Assembly (NCBI GenBank): GCA_947579665.1
Contig: OX388350.1
Coordinates: 81,363,152 to 81,427,151 of the forward strand
From: Sympetrum striolatum
Lineage: Eukaryota > Arthropoda > Insecta > Odonata > Libellulidae
Length of the DNA: 64,000 nucleotides
Reading direction: 5' to 3'
Positions 33,638-44,535 of the stretch are shown here, piece by piece; position 1 is the first letter of the stretch, and every line of letters starts with the position of its first letter. Made by a program: the position numbers and the translations under genes. The notes under the pieces were generated by a model, which was not told where the DNA came from, made no database searches, and was given only the letters and a program-made list of their open reading frames with translations.

Positions 33638-34477
33638 AACAAGAATCAAATGCCGCTGCGAGGTGCGCTTCAGTTTGTCGCAGGGGGTTCTTCGAAGCAA
33701 ACGAGTGCTAACTAATTAAATAAATATCCCTCATGAGGAGTTCATCTGCCCACGAAGGTGATCTTTTTCCGTATAATTTTCATGTCATCTATTATATATA
33801 GATGCTTATAGTATATTCCTGGAATCAGCTAGGAGTCTTAAAAAATAGGAAAGATTCCTGAACTCGATCGTTCACTTACCGACGGAGAGCCTCTTGACCG
33901 GTTCAAAGAGGAAGCAATGTTCCGCCTCCTCTTTTTTATCTATAGCTTTATCTTGGCAACCTCTTCCCTGTTTTGCCTCCGTGGCAACACCTATTTTCCT
34001 TCCCCGATTTCGTATGGTGATCATCTTCTTCGGAGATGGCACATTCTGTGTGTTTTCCTTCTACTACCAGAGAATTAATTCAAACTCCGTCCATAATTTC
34101 GGAATGGGATGTTTCGGTGCCGGGACGATTCGGCGCGGGATGCATAGAAAATATTAAAGGATTTACAATTAAGGACTTTATTTATAAAATAAATGTGTTC
34201 AAGCAATGATTCGGTACTCTTTAACTAACATATGTTTCAAAAACTTTTCATTGTTTTAATAAAGAGCAAAAATGAAAAATATAATAGTTTTAGTTTTATC
34301 AAGCCATAACAGGTAAGTACGAAGAAGAAAGTTATGAATGGGTCCCTTTAGCTGCTACTGGCAATGTTTTGTTTGAATTTTTAATTCCGTTTAATGACAT
34401 TCGGCTAATAAGGAAAGGGTTGAGGTGACTTTACACATAAGGGCGTGCACCCAGGAAAATTCCCAAGGAAAATTAAG

Positions 34478-34533
34478 GCAGCCTCCCGGTTAGAGGAAGA
34501 TCCCGGGTTCGATTCCCGGCCATGTCAGACTTT
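34478..34533 (+). repeat. tRNA-like 3' half, duplicate
   Basis: Identical copy of 29,991-30,046 in the second 4,481-bp segment. Confidence 0.55.
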
Positions 34534-35090
34534 TTTCAAGTCCGTAATTCCGTTTAAATTTAGCTAATTCATTTTTTCATGTTATGCCAAGGATCATTTT
34601 GCTCCAGATATTCGGGGTGTAATGATATTCTTTAAGGTACGTACGGAAAATTGTATCTCTCCTCAAAAATGTATTTTACGAGCAATTACTAAGAATAATA
34701 TTTTCTGCCGTATATTATATTAAAGACCTCTATTAGAAAAAACTTTGTAAGCTGTAAAATGCACAGGAAATAAAGCTTTATGTTCTGTGTTTCATTTATA
34801 CGTTCGTACCATTCTACTAACTGAAAACAAATAGTAGACAATTATTAAAATTTTATAAGTAGCTGAATAACATCATTGGGGTATTATAATCCCTAGACGA
34901 GTCATCGGAGCATTATGATCCCTTCTGGGCTACATTCTGCCCCATATGAGGCTTTTTCATAAGCATGAACGTAAAAGAGAAATGCCGTATTGAATTATGG
35001 AAACAAAGGCGATCTTAGAATCAAAAACCTGTGTTTAAAACGCTCAAATATACTTGCGAAAAATTTGCTAGCGTATACTTGCAAAGAGGG

Positions 35091-35132
35091 CAGTGGCGGC
35101 GGGTCCATTGGGTTCACTGAACCCCCTAAGAA
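35091..35132. mobile_element. hAT/MITE-like end, duplicate
   Basis: Copy of 30,604-30,645 in the second 4,481-bp segment. Confidence 0.35.
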
Positions 35133-35599
35133 AACTACTGCACTATTTTTATTTATACCAATGTTCTTTCCATAACCTAAATATCTTTGACATCAATCAT
35201 TTAACCTAACTTTTCCTTCGTTGAGTCGCGATTCCTGCGCTTTTGGTTCCAACTAGCTTGACTTCGCGCGAGGTTCACTCCCCGAAGTGAACCCCTTCAG
35301 ACGTCGCGTTATAGGTGAAGAGCGGTGAGGGGAAAGAGGGGCATGCGGCATTTAAACATGGGCCGATCGCTGCACTACGTTGCAGCGACAGCCGGCGAGA
35401 ATGGCTTCTAAGGATTTTCGGAAATTTGTTTTAGGCACTTTCCGGCAAATTAGAGAGTTGAAATTCGAGGAATCGCTGGAAGCCGTGTATGTCCATCTAA
35501 AACTATAAAGACACCCTCGAATATTATCCCATGTTCGACGCTAGGTCAGGGCAAATATTCTCCAATTTAAAATGTATTGCGTCGATTTTTCAGATTAAA

Positions 35600-36060
35600 A
35601 AAAAATCTTTTCCCGATGACATGGAAACTTAAAACCCGGCATGTGAATTGAGATCGTAAATACATTTCATATACGCTGTTTAACGTTACCATGATTATTC
35701 TTGGTTCAATTCCAGAGCGCCATTTACATTCCACAGTGCATTGCAAATGGGGATAATGGAATCGTATTTTAAAATCATCCCAGTATGATATCACCATAAA
35801 ACTTTGGATTAAATCATTTTACGACGACTGGACCTTTTGGAAGAATTGGAAATTGTTTCATTTCCTTATGAAGAGAACCTCACGAGTGAACATATTTTCC
35901 CAAATCCATCACCTTTGTTTTCCCTTCCGATAAAACTCTTCCGTAACCATTCCTTTTCCAATTCACCCACCTCCTCCTTCCTCCCCCCTCCCCTGTTCCT
36001 TACTCAAGTATACAAAGAAAATTGTTTGTATATTTCCTAGTCGTAATAGTAGGCGAAACT
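35600..36060. other. Spacer right of the duplication
   Basis: Starts with a run of nine A at the duplication border. Short frames on both strands show no conserved feature. A pyrimidine-rich patch lies at 35,960-36,000. Confidence 0.4.
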
Positions 36061-36070
36061 AGTCGTTTTT

Positions 36071-36120
<50 letters not shown>

Positions 36121-36150
36121 TTTTATATATTTTAAATATATATATATAAT
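36071..36150. repeat. (TA)n microsatellite
   Basis: About 45 bases of pure TA alternation, then T8, then a second short TA stretch flanked by AAAT/ATTT. Such tracts extrude cruciforms easily and are often unstable. Confidence 0.95.
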
Positions 36151-36212
36151 AAATCTGTGGGAGATCACAAAGTTTTATCAATTCATTGTTATGACCTTCC
36201 GCTAGGTTACGC

Positions 36213-36485
36213 CTAACCATATTCAATATAGATCTTTACCGAAGTTATCGTATCTTCCGATCTATACTTCACGTTCTTGTCTTCAAACGAGAGTTCGTAG
36301 ACGTTAATGGAATCTATTGTTACCCTTATTTCTGAAGAAATTTTGAAGAGTCTGAACTTTTCGAATGGCGGGGAAGACCCAGTCTCAATGTCTTCAAGGA
36401 ATGCATTCCCAAACCTGAATGAAACTCTCATAAGGATCCTTAGTCTTTCTTCACATACTAGTTGACGGAAGAACATAGTTATCAT
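36213..36485 (-). CDS. Unrecognised 90-codon frame
   Basis: A minus-strand frame starting MITMFFRQLVCEERLR and ending VKIYIEYG. It is long for this AT-rich region and has balanced composition (charged residues, no runs). I do not recognise it. It sits next to the MULE transposase remnant, on the opposite strand, so it could be element sequence, a gene fragment or chance. Confidence 0.2.
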   Translation of the reverse strand: MITMFFRQLVCEERLRILMRVSFRFGNAFLEDIETGSSPPFEKFRLFKISSEIRVTIDSINVYELSFEDKNVKYRSEDTITSVKIYIEYG

Positions 36486-36577
36486 TCAGTGCAAACGAGT
36501 TTTCAGAGCAAGTAGGTGCTGTCAGTGTTTCTCTAGTTTTTGTTTGGTTTGTTTACATTCAAAGTTCAACTGCTGTC

Positions 36578-37951
36578 ATGGAGGTTGAATTATCGACGAA
36601 GCGCAGCCAGAAGAAACTGTCGCGCAGTGGATATTTGTATATTTCGATAAATCTAGTAAATACAACGCAGAGTTGGAATTCTGGAGATGCGACCAGAGGG
36701 ATCGCTGCAAGGCAAGGCAGGAGGAGTGGTGAGGATGCTTAACACCCATTCCCACCCACCGGTGTGTGCAACGCGAGTTGAGGTGAATGAGAGTTGGTGA
36801 AAAGTGCAGTAAAGGAGCTGAGGAGACGCTGGAGTCGCCGGCTGTAGTAATTAACGAATGTTTGGGCAGCACATCGCAAGCAAGTCTAGCGTATTTGCTC
36901 TAATTATACGTAGAAGTCCTAAAGCAATTACAAACGCTCCAGCAAATCCGCGGGACTTATTGGAGTTGCGTCTTCCGCAATCTGTTACTGTATATGCGCC
37001 TCAACCAGGAGTAGAAGAGAGATTCCTGTTATGTGATAGTGGACCAAGTCCGGACCGGAGTCTCACCCTCGGAAGAGAGAGTTGGCTCCAGCATTTAGTG
37101 TCGTCGGATACGTGGTTCGCTGATGGAACATTTAGCATTGCCCCCTCCCTCTTTTCCCAGATTTATGCTTTCTAAGTGAAAAATCACGGAGGTGCTCATC
37201 CAATTGTGCATGCATTACTACCTAATAAGCAGCGAACCACGTACGTAAAACTGTTCTGATTATTAAAGGAAATGAAGCCTGTTTTGAAGCCAACATCTAT
37301 CACGTGCGATTATGAGATGGCAGCGCAGAGTGCAATGAAGCAAATATTCCCTGATGTGTACATAAAAAGGTGCTTCTTCCATCTGGCTTAGAATTTGCAG
37401 AGACATCTAGGCCAATTGGGATTGTCGAGTGTCTACAATATGACTCCAAATTTCGCTTTGAAATTGAAAATGATTATAGCACTGGCTTTTGTACCGCTCA
37501 AGAGTATCGATGAGTATATCGATGTATTGTCAAGTGAACTGCCCCATGAATCGCAAGATATTTTGAATTGGTTTGAGGATACGTATGCGGGTCGACAAAA
37601 CAGACGTGGAAATGGCACTCCTTTATTTTCCTTTCTCATTTGGAGTCAATTGGATAGTACAGTTAACAGGGAAGATCGCACCAAAAACCATGCGGAGGCA
37701 GCCCATCGTCTCTTAAAGTACGAGCTCGGAATGGATCATCCCTCTCTTTGGAAGCTTTATTGATGGACTGCGTTAAGTGCAGAAAGGACGGGAAAAGCAT
37801 TTGGACGGCCCAGCTAATAAAGCTGGACCCTCCAAAAAAACTCAAACAACGCCGAGAAGCTGACAATCGGTCACATAGAATAGTGTCCAACTTTGGAAAT
37901 ATGGAACCGATTGAAACTTTGAGGAGTATTTCCTACAATTTTCAGATGTAA
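36578..37951 (+). pseudogene. FLYWCH-MULE transposase-like pseudogene
   Basis: Start ATG at 36,578 (MEVELSTKRSQKKLSRSGYL). After a frameshift, SKYNAELEFWRCDQRDRCKA and, after another, THSHPP (near 36,746) give the W-C-C-H-H pattern of a FLYWCH zinc finger. Then come ETLESPAVVINECLGS, a further shift, and a frame from 36,858 to 37,763 with the MULE transposase core: DGTF (Asp at 37,122), CDYE (Asp at 37,308), RCFFHLA and NHAEAAHRLLK (Glu at 37,695), the expected catalytic D-D-E. Three in-frame stops break it: TAA 37,173, TGA 37,257 (at an expected Trp) and TAG 37,389 (at an expected Gln). A last shift near 37,765 leads to PPKKLKQRREAD and ISYNFQM at 37,951. Total about 457 codons, near the family norm. 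Terminal inverted repeats were not found. Confidence 0.85.
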
Positions 37952-38930
37952 TGAGTAATGCTAAGAAGCCATACATTCTGTGATGGTAATTTTACAACTT
38001 TTGCCTTATGTATTTGTTTATGATCTGCACTATCTCATTCACATACACGGTTTTTCGCTTGAACAAAGTATTGCAATCTGTTTCTCGATTGAGGTGTTAG
38101 AGAATTTTTTGTTCTTTAATGTAACTGTAATTTTTAACAATTAGTAATTTTTTAACTTTTCTAACTAGTAATTTTTTATCTTTTAAGGTAACTTAAATGT
38201 AATATTTGTTCAATTATAATTAATTTTTACAATCAAATACATTCTAAAATAAAAACTGCGCCATATAATTTCCTGTCTATTCAGATATATTTCACTTCAA
38301 TAAATTGAATTTCAGGTGGACCATAATGTGGATCAATATTCGTTAATATCGTTAAAATATCGATCGGTTTTTAAAGCTCGTCAGCATTCAATATTTCTTG
38401 TGGGAGACAGAGGTGACACCTCAGGTACTTATAAAAACTAAATTAGTTTTAAAATAATCAGTATGCGAATATGAGAGAAGTTTGACAAGAAAAATTCTAC
38501 ATAGATTCATATTTTATTGCAAATTATACATTAAGGTTTCAAATTCCGTAGACCGATAAGATTAAGAATTTTCGTGTTTAGTTTACCATCCTATTGATGT
38601 AAGCTGAAATAAAAGATGTTTCGCTATCTTTAGTTGAAATGGCCTACAATCATTAAAATTTAATCCCATTCTTCACCATTCAAGATCGACGGAAAACTAG
38701 GTAGTAATCAAGGTATTCCCTGTATTTTTTAATAGGCTTACTGTACAAGACTTTTACGTTTACATTCTACGTAATCTGGGATAATTTTAACCGCATGCAA
38801 CTAAGTAACAGGTACTTTTTCCAGGCGACTGTTTTCTATATACGGATAGACTGTCACATTATCATAAAAAAATCTAATGTGAACAACACATGACTTTCAA
38901 ACAGAAAACAGACTTGAAAACAGAAGCCAA
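37952..38930. other. AT-rich 3' flank of the MULE remnant
   Basis: Holds a partial internal repeat (TTAGTAATTTTTTAACTTTT, then CTAGTAATTTTTTATCTTTT near 38,140-38,180) and an AATAAA-like signal near 38,254 that could have served the transposase. No gene seen. Confidence 0.4.
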
Positions 38931-38944
38931 TGCGGGTAATATAG

Positions 38945-39475
38945 AAATAATTCCAAAACGATGTGTGTTACAGGACAATGTTTCATACAAAAGTTGTAGT
39001 AAAATACATTATCTACAACTTTGGTACATAATTGTATATACGTACATTGCATTCTGACAGAGATATGTATGAAAAACTTCCATTTCTGGATAAACAACAA
39101 TTTCCGGTTAACCATTATTCAAGAATAACTCCTAAACAATCAATGTTACAAAAGAATGTTTCATACAAAAGTTGTAGTAAAATATATTTTCGATAACTTT
39201 TGTATATAATTGTGTATACCTATATTGCATTTTGACAGAGATATGTATGAAAAACCACCACATCTGGATAAACAACAACTTCCGGTTAACCATTATTCTA
39301 GAATAACTCCTAAACAATCAGTGTTACGAAGGAATGTTTCATACAAAAGTTGTATTTAAGTATATTATCTATAACTTTTGTTGATAACTGTATATACCTA
39401 CATTGCATTCTGACAGAGATATTAAGGAAACAATATTTTGTTCCGGTTAAACCGGAACTTCCGGTTAAGCGATAT
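38945..39475. repeat. 178-bp tandem repeat, three copies
   Basis: Three head-to-tail units: TTTCATACAAAAGTTGTA starts at 38,981, 39,159 and 39,337, exactly 178 bases apart. Each has ACATTGCATTCTGACAGAGAT-like and TTCCGGTTAACC-like segments. The third unit ends in a denser version, GGTTAAACCGGAACTTCCGG. This is the internal body of a larger mobile element that ends near 39,750. Confidence 0.9.
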
Positions 39476-39755
39476 TCATCAAAAACTAATCAACTTTAGG
39501 AATTGTTATGAAAATACTAAATATGAAGTTTGGGAATGATCGGATAATTACTTTTTAAGATAGAGCGCATACAAACTTTTTTACCACAGACAGACAGACT
39601 CACAGACACATAGACAGACATGTTCGGGAAAATAGTGAAAACGAGCTCTATGGGCCCCAAAACATCTATTTCCGTCGAAATCTGGTGGTCGAATTTTTCT
39701 GCATTTACAATACATACTTTCTCTATACTACGTATTGGGAGAAAGTAAAAATTAT
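39476..39755. mobile_element. Right end of an unclassified repeat element
   Basis: Continues from the 178-bp repeats through an (ACAG)-rich patch (39,584-39,622) and GGGCCCCAAAACATCTATTT to a terminal stem, TACTTTCTC (39,715-39,723) and GAGAAAGTA (39,739-39,747), with a 15-nt loop, after which similarity to a repeat stops being visible. I recall this arrangement of TTCCGG repeats, an ACAG tract and a CTTTCTC hairpin as common in arthropod genomes, but cannot name the class. Confidence 0.6.
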
Positions 39756-40246
39756 TTCAAATCACTGCTTTCATATATTATATAAAATGAATTTGCACTT
39801 GCACTGCTTTGTTCCCCTACTGGCATATTTTTTTATACCATCCGAGCAACTTAGGAAGTCATCAAGATTTGTAAGATTTCCCAATAGATTCATTAACCTA
39901 TCTGCAATTTAATTTATACATCTTTATGATACTTCCGATATAATTTACGAAATTAAATTTACCAAAATACTTCATTCAGATTAAGTTTATCAAATATCAG
40001 AAACCTAGAACTAGCAATTCGTAGTTACGAAGGTTAACTTCTATAGCAGATGCTAGCATCAATTTCAAATAATAGTAAGAATATAATTTTTAATTGCAAA
40101 TTAATAAGTTAACCACAGTAGAATGTAATGTGTTAAACATGCAAGCAAAATACAAAACCATGATATTTCGATTGGAAGAACGGAATCACTACATCTATTG
40201 ATTTATAATTTCTCTCAAGAATTATGTATGCTGTATATCAAGTCCT
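39756..40246. other. Unassigned AT-rich spacer
   Basis: No feature could be supported between the hairpin-ended element and the hAT-type MITE. Confidence 0.4.
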
Positions 40247-40526
40247 GTGGTAACCAGGGCCGGATTAACCATTAGGCAGAATAGGCAGTTGCTTGGGGCC
40301 CCCGATTTTAGGGGGCCCCCGAAAAATGAAAAAATCTTTGAAAATTTTCTTACAAACATAAAATTCCAAAGAATTACATGAAAACATAATCACAACTGAA
40401 AATTTTTATCAAAGCTATAAGTTTTTATTTTAATCGAAAAAAGAAGGGAATGGACGTGAAAAAAGGGCCCCCAAATTGATGGTTGCCTAGGGCCCCGTTA
40501 AGGGTTAAACCGGCCCTGGTTGTAAC
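40247..40526. mobile_element. hAT-type MITE with target-site duplication
   Basis: A 264-bp element (40,255-40,518) with terminal inverted repeats CAGGGCCGGATTAACC and, reversed, CAGGGCCGGTTTAACCC. Subterminal GGGGCCCCC/GGGGGCCCCC blocks occur at both ends. It is flanked by GTGGTAAC (40,247-40,254) and GTTGTAAC (40,519-40,526), an 8-bp target-site duplication with one mismatch, as expected for hAT. It has no coding capacity and needed a transposase in trans. Confidence 0.9.
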
Positions 40527-42140
40527 TCTTACAGAAAAATATAATCAATTTATATTTTCCTATTTAAAAAGTAGAATCTTATGTCTCAAGAATTAACGGG
40601 AACCTTTTTTGTGAAGCAACCAAAATTTGTTGTTTTAAAACTCGTAGCATAATCTTAACCCCATCGTTTCCGTATTTCCTAATAAAAAGACTCGTCTTCA
40701 TTGAAGAGGGAATTTAATATGGCGTTATTTGTATTTAGGTTAGGTCAAAATTATCCCAGACAATTTATTTATTTTAAAAGTCTTTTACGAAATAATAATT
40801 CCTGACCCCTCTTTTAGTGTCTTCAACTGAAGTTGAATTCTATACAAAAACCTATGATTGTGATTCTTCAGCAAGGGAAGGAAAGGTACGGTCATAATGT
40901 CGCCATTTATTCCCCGTGAATGCAAAACAATTTATTTTGATTACGTTTCGCATATTCTGTTCAGTTAACCGAGACGATAGACTGGTGTCTTGATATATTT
41001 TTCCTTCCAATTTTCTGAAATCTTTAACACATTTCAATATTATGCTTTAAATTCCTAACTTTTTCTGGTCTAATGAATGATGAAGTTACTTATTAAAAAT
41101 TCGCAACTGGAAAAACCAGATGGGATTTTAAAAATCTTTAGGTGTTAAATTCTGAAGTGATTCTACATATTTATTTCAGAATAATTTCTATGATAATAAT
41201 CGGGCTACTTAAAATTCCTCACTAAACTCGTAATACGCCCAAAAATTTCTTATCCAAGCCTCTGGCGAACAAGTTTTCCATTAACGAGGAAAGGTTCCGT
41301 AAAAAAGCAGCGGAAAGAGGCTAATCGAGAGGCTGTCCGAAGGCTATTCATTGAGAGAGTCCATAAATGTCCAGCTAAAAACTGTGCGTTTTATAAAAAA
41401 ATCATCAACAAATTAGTTAGGGCGTCTAAGATACAATCGATAATGTGCGTCCACCTCAGTTGAATTGGCGATAACAGAAGGTTGTCTCAGTTGCTTAGGA
41501 ATTTGCTTGGAGGTTAAAAGAATGTCCTAGACCACTCCACGCAATTAGCGACCATCATTACCAGTGATGAAGTACGCGAATGCTTCCGAAGTCCTCTTTA
41601 CCTGGTTCCAAGACATTGTGAAATATAAACTATTCGACAACGTTTTATGAAAATCGTTCCTTATGCCGTTCGTATTGGGTATACGCTTTAATCATGACAT
41701 AATAATGCCCTAAATACGTTCTTATCACTCATCTACTTCAACCCAAACGAACTGTAATATATTTAATAGGATCATAGATTAACCGTTTTACATTTGAACT
41801 TACAAGCAGCCATATTTACTTCTATTAAATAAAAGATATTGAAAAATTAATTCATATAAGATGATTGCTCGTCATTGGCTTTCGTCCCCAAGGAGTATTT
41901 TGTGTTAAATATCACACGACTGAGACAGGCCTAGGAATAGAATACGGCATCAATGCAGCAATGGAAATTATTGGGGTAGTAATTCTCTGGTTTCCATTAG
42001 TAAACTATCCTGACCAAAGGATTTAACCCGCAAACTCCACAATGCATAAAAATGTTACGGAAGACGTTGAATTACACTTTCGGATGCTCTTGACTGGTCA
42101 GCCCATATTTCTTGCGTGGGGGGAAAAATCAATTCTTACA
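40527..42140. other. Unassigned spacer
   Basis: Apart from the dispersed repeat at 41,225-41,345 and the weak inverted match near 41,780-41,800, I see no gene, RNA or repeat. A TTAGGTTAGG dimer at 40,735 is too short to be telomeric. Confidence 0.4.
41225..41345. repeat. Dispersed repeat, copy 2
   Basis: Counterpart of 29,030-29,150, same orientation, with several substitutions and a short AAAAAAG insertion before GCAGCGG. It lies outside the tandem duplication. Confidence 0.7.
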
Positions 42141-42189
42141 TCTTCCAAATCATGAGATGAATATCTAAAATTCTCTTTTTTTACTTTAT

Positions 42190-42660
42190 TATACCAATAT
42201 ATTCTCCTCCATTAAATATGGAATCATATTTTGGGGCAACTCGCATAAGGCAAAGTGAATTTTTATTCTCCAGAAAAGGGCACTAAGTACTATTCTTGGG
42301 CTCAAACCAATCACTTCCTGCAAAGATTACTTTATTTCACATGGAGTAATGACACTTCCTGGTATTTTTATCTATGAATGTGTTTGCTTTGCTAAACAGT
42401 TTCCCAAGTATTTCACTGCAACCTTTTCCATTAATTCATATGACACCAGACAGAAGAGGAACTATTATCTTAATCAACAGAACTTGCGTCTGTCTGAAGA
42501 TGGATGCCGCCATCAATGTAAAATTTTCTATAATGCTCTTCCTTATAGTTTGAAGTCTTGTGCTTCTCTCTCTATATTTAAGAGCAAAGTCAAAAGTTTT
42601 GTTTTAAAGCATGCTCTTTATAGCGCTGATGAATTCTTAAGCATGTAATTACTATCCTTA
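42190..42660 (+). mobile_element. LINE 3' end, 5'-truncated
   Basis: A second reverse-transcriptase C terminus on the plus strand, of a different type from that at 24.2 kb. From 42,202 it reads SSIKYGIIFWGNSHKAK, an in-frame TGA (42,256), LQKRALSTILGLKP, then TLPGIFIYECVCFAK, SYDTRQKRNYYL, LRLSEDGC, IFYNALP and YSADEFLSM up to the TAA at 42,646. This order is typical of the C-terminal domain of Jockey/I-group elements. The following ~200 bp may be its 3' UTR; a repeated GACATGT motif (near 42,718 and 42,748) is present but no clear tail. Confidence 0.8.
42202..42648 (+). pseudogene. Reverse-transcriptase C-terminal fragment with one stop
   Basis: 149 codons in one frame with a single TGA at 42,256. 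Palm and endonuclease domains are missing. The long surviving frame suggests limited age. Confidence 0.8.
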
Positions 42661-43020
42661 ATTTTATATATTGTACTTTTCTTTTGTGGTGTAATAATTG
42701 AAATTGTAATATCTTTGACATGTCCTATATATGCCTTGCATATTTTTGACATGTTTTATATATTCATATAATTTGATCTTATGATATCCAGTTATTGAAT
42801 CACTATACATTTTAAATATTTATCCCAATACTGGCGTTTCACTATTTAAGAGAACCTTACAAAAACCATGTAATTTGCACATAAAATTGAGTATATATAC
42901 CTGTACATAAACACGTTTGGAGTCTTAATCACTTTTATCTAAAGTTTGCTATTCAAGAAATAGATATTAATTTAAAAACACGTATGTAATTTTTAATTAT
43001 TATCTTTTTCTTAAATTAAA

Positions 43021-43066
43021 ATTTCAAAATGTAACTCTCCTATGCATGAGAGTTACATTTTGAAAT
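43021..43066. repeat. Perfect 19-bp inverted repeat
   Basis: ATTTCAAAATGTAACTCTC (43,021-43,039) and its exact reverse complement (43,048-43,066) flank the 8-nt loop CTATGCAT. No pairing extends beyond. It would form a stable cruciform or RNA hairpin. A 104-codon plus frame starts in its loop (ATG 43,042). Confidence 0.95.
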
Positions 43067-43356
43067 ACCTTAAACATTCTGAAGCTTGCAAAATTATAGC
43101 CTCACTAGATATATTCAATAGAAACTACAGTATATTGTCCAAGACACTATTATTATTAAATTTTGTCAATAAAATTCAACATGACAATAGGTTTCAGCAA
43201 ATTGTAGTAGTTGATACCAGAAACTGTCCTTTTCTCTTATTTCCTTTACATCATATAGTAGATTTACAGAAAGTTTACACAGCCTCTCATACTGATTATA
43301 TTCAATTGATCACGCTCAGTTCTCTTAGAATATCTCAAAGATCTTACTTAGTTTGA
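43042..43356 (+). CDS. Unrecognised 104-codon frame
   Basis: Plus-strand frame opening MHESYILKYLKHSEAC in the loop and right arm of the hairpin and ending RISQRSYLV. No family recognised; composition is what AT-rich DNA gives. No splice or promoter evidence. Confidence 0.15.
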   Translation: MHESYILKYLKHSEACKIIASLDIFNRNYSILSKTLLLLNFVNKIQHDNRFQQIVVVDTRNCPFLLFPLHHIVDLQKVYTASHTDYIQLITLSSLRISQRSYLV

Positions 43357-43463
43357 AATATAAAATTTGTAATATTTCGAAATACCATAAGATGATGAAA
43401 TTAAAATAATATAATCTGCAAAATATGTAAGTATAGTATAGGGTGTTTACTTAACTTGGAGGT

Positions 43464-43512
43464 CCAGCTTACCATTGCCCATCGAGCCTCTTATGTTGAT
43501 GGTAAGCACTGG
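43464..43512. repeat. Imperfect inverted repeat
   Basis: CTTACCAT (43,468-43,475) pairs with ATGGTAAG (43,499-43,506), extended outward by CCAG/CTGG after one unpaired base. Could be the end of a small element; nothing else supports it. Confidence 0.5.
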
Positions 43513-43864
43513 CATTTGTGAAGAGTGAGTCTTACAGTAAAGCCTCATAGAAATTTCAGCAAGTTCACTTTCATAAGACTAGAAAGAACAAAAACACCAA
43601 AATAATAAATCATTTATTAATTAATATGGTAATACCAAGAAAAGAATAATTTTAAAAAGTAAAATTATCGGTGAAACACAAAAATGTTGAACCTACCTTT
43701 AATTCACATCAATGAATCTATGTAACGGTGATCCTCTTCGATGTTATAACGCAAACCATGCAATGCTGGCACTTTAACATCTGAATAATTGAAAGCAAAT
43801 AATATTAGAAAAAGCAAAAAAGGTTCAGCTTTACTTGCATAGACTTAGGAGACCAAGTTACTAA
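43513..43864. other. Spacer before the 222-bp satellite
   Basis: AT-rich sequence with no supported feature. It gives way to recognisable satellite sequence at about 43,865. Confidence 0.4.
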
Positions 43865-44535
43865 GATATTCTTGTATAATATACATTTGGTACTTCTTCA
43901 AACCTGTAATTAGGCTATCTTCCAAAACTTCAACCCTCTCAATATCATAGCATCACTCCTCTCCCCCAGTTTAGCAGGAGATTATAAAAAGAAGGACAAG
44001 AAGAGAGAAAATTTAAATAAGAAAACCAATTAATGTATTGCAAAAATAATGATCAAAGCTAATCAAATATCATAAATAAAGACTAAGTAATATTATATAA
44101 TATCTAATTAGTACTTATGCAATCCTGTAATTAGGCTATCTTCCAAGATTTCATCCCTCTCATAATCATAATGCAACTCCTCTCCCCCAGTTTAGCAAGA
44201 GATTACTAAATGAAGCAAAGAAGAGAATAAATTAAAATGAGAAAAAAATTTATGTATTGCAAAATAATGATAAAGCTAATCAAATTTCATTAATATAGAC
44301 AAATTAATATTATATAATATCTAATTAGTACTTATGCAATCCTGTAATTAGGCTATCTTCCAAGATTTCATCCCTCTCATAATCATAATGCAACTCCTCT
44401 CCCCCAGTTTAGCAAGAGAATACAAAATGAAGGACAAGAAGAGAGCAAATTAAAATAAGAAAACCAATTAATGTATTGCAAAAATAATGATCAAAGCTAA
44501 TCAAATTTCATTAATATAGACAAATTAATATTATA
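43865..44535. repeat. Satellite edge: three diverged monomers
   Basis: These three monomers have CAGTTTAGCA where inner ones have CAGTTCCAG or CAGTCCCAG, and the first is the most diverged, with several indels. Divergence falls inwards, as expected at the edge of an array kept uniform by unequal exchange. Confidence 0.9.

Larger units (their letters stand above)
31118..35598. repeat. 4,481-bp tandem segmental duplication, copy 2
   Basis: Second copy, separated from the first by TTCAGA (31,112-31,117). Its right end is followed by an A-run and unrelated sequence. Contents repeat those of copy 1 at +4,487. Confidence 0.97.

Noticed and set aside
36576..36872. 98-codon minus-strand frame opposite the MULE remnant
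   Set aside because: It is the reverse of the FLYWCH/N-terminal coding region, whose plus-strand motifs are recognisable.
37433..37890. Minus-strand frames across the MULE core
   Set aside because: Shadows of the plus-strand transposase frame, which holds the catalytic motifs.
40735..40744. TTAGGTTAGG as interstitial telomere repeat
   Set aside because: Only two units of the insect TTAGG repeat; expected by chance at this length.
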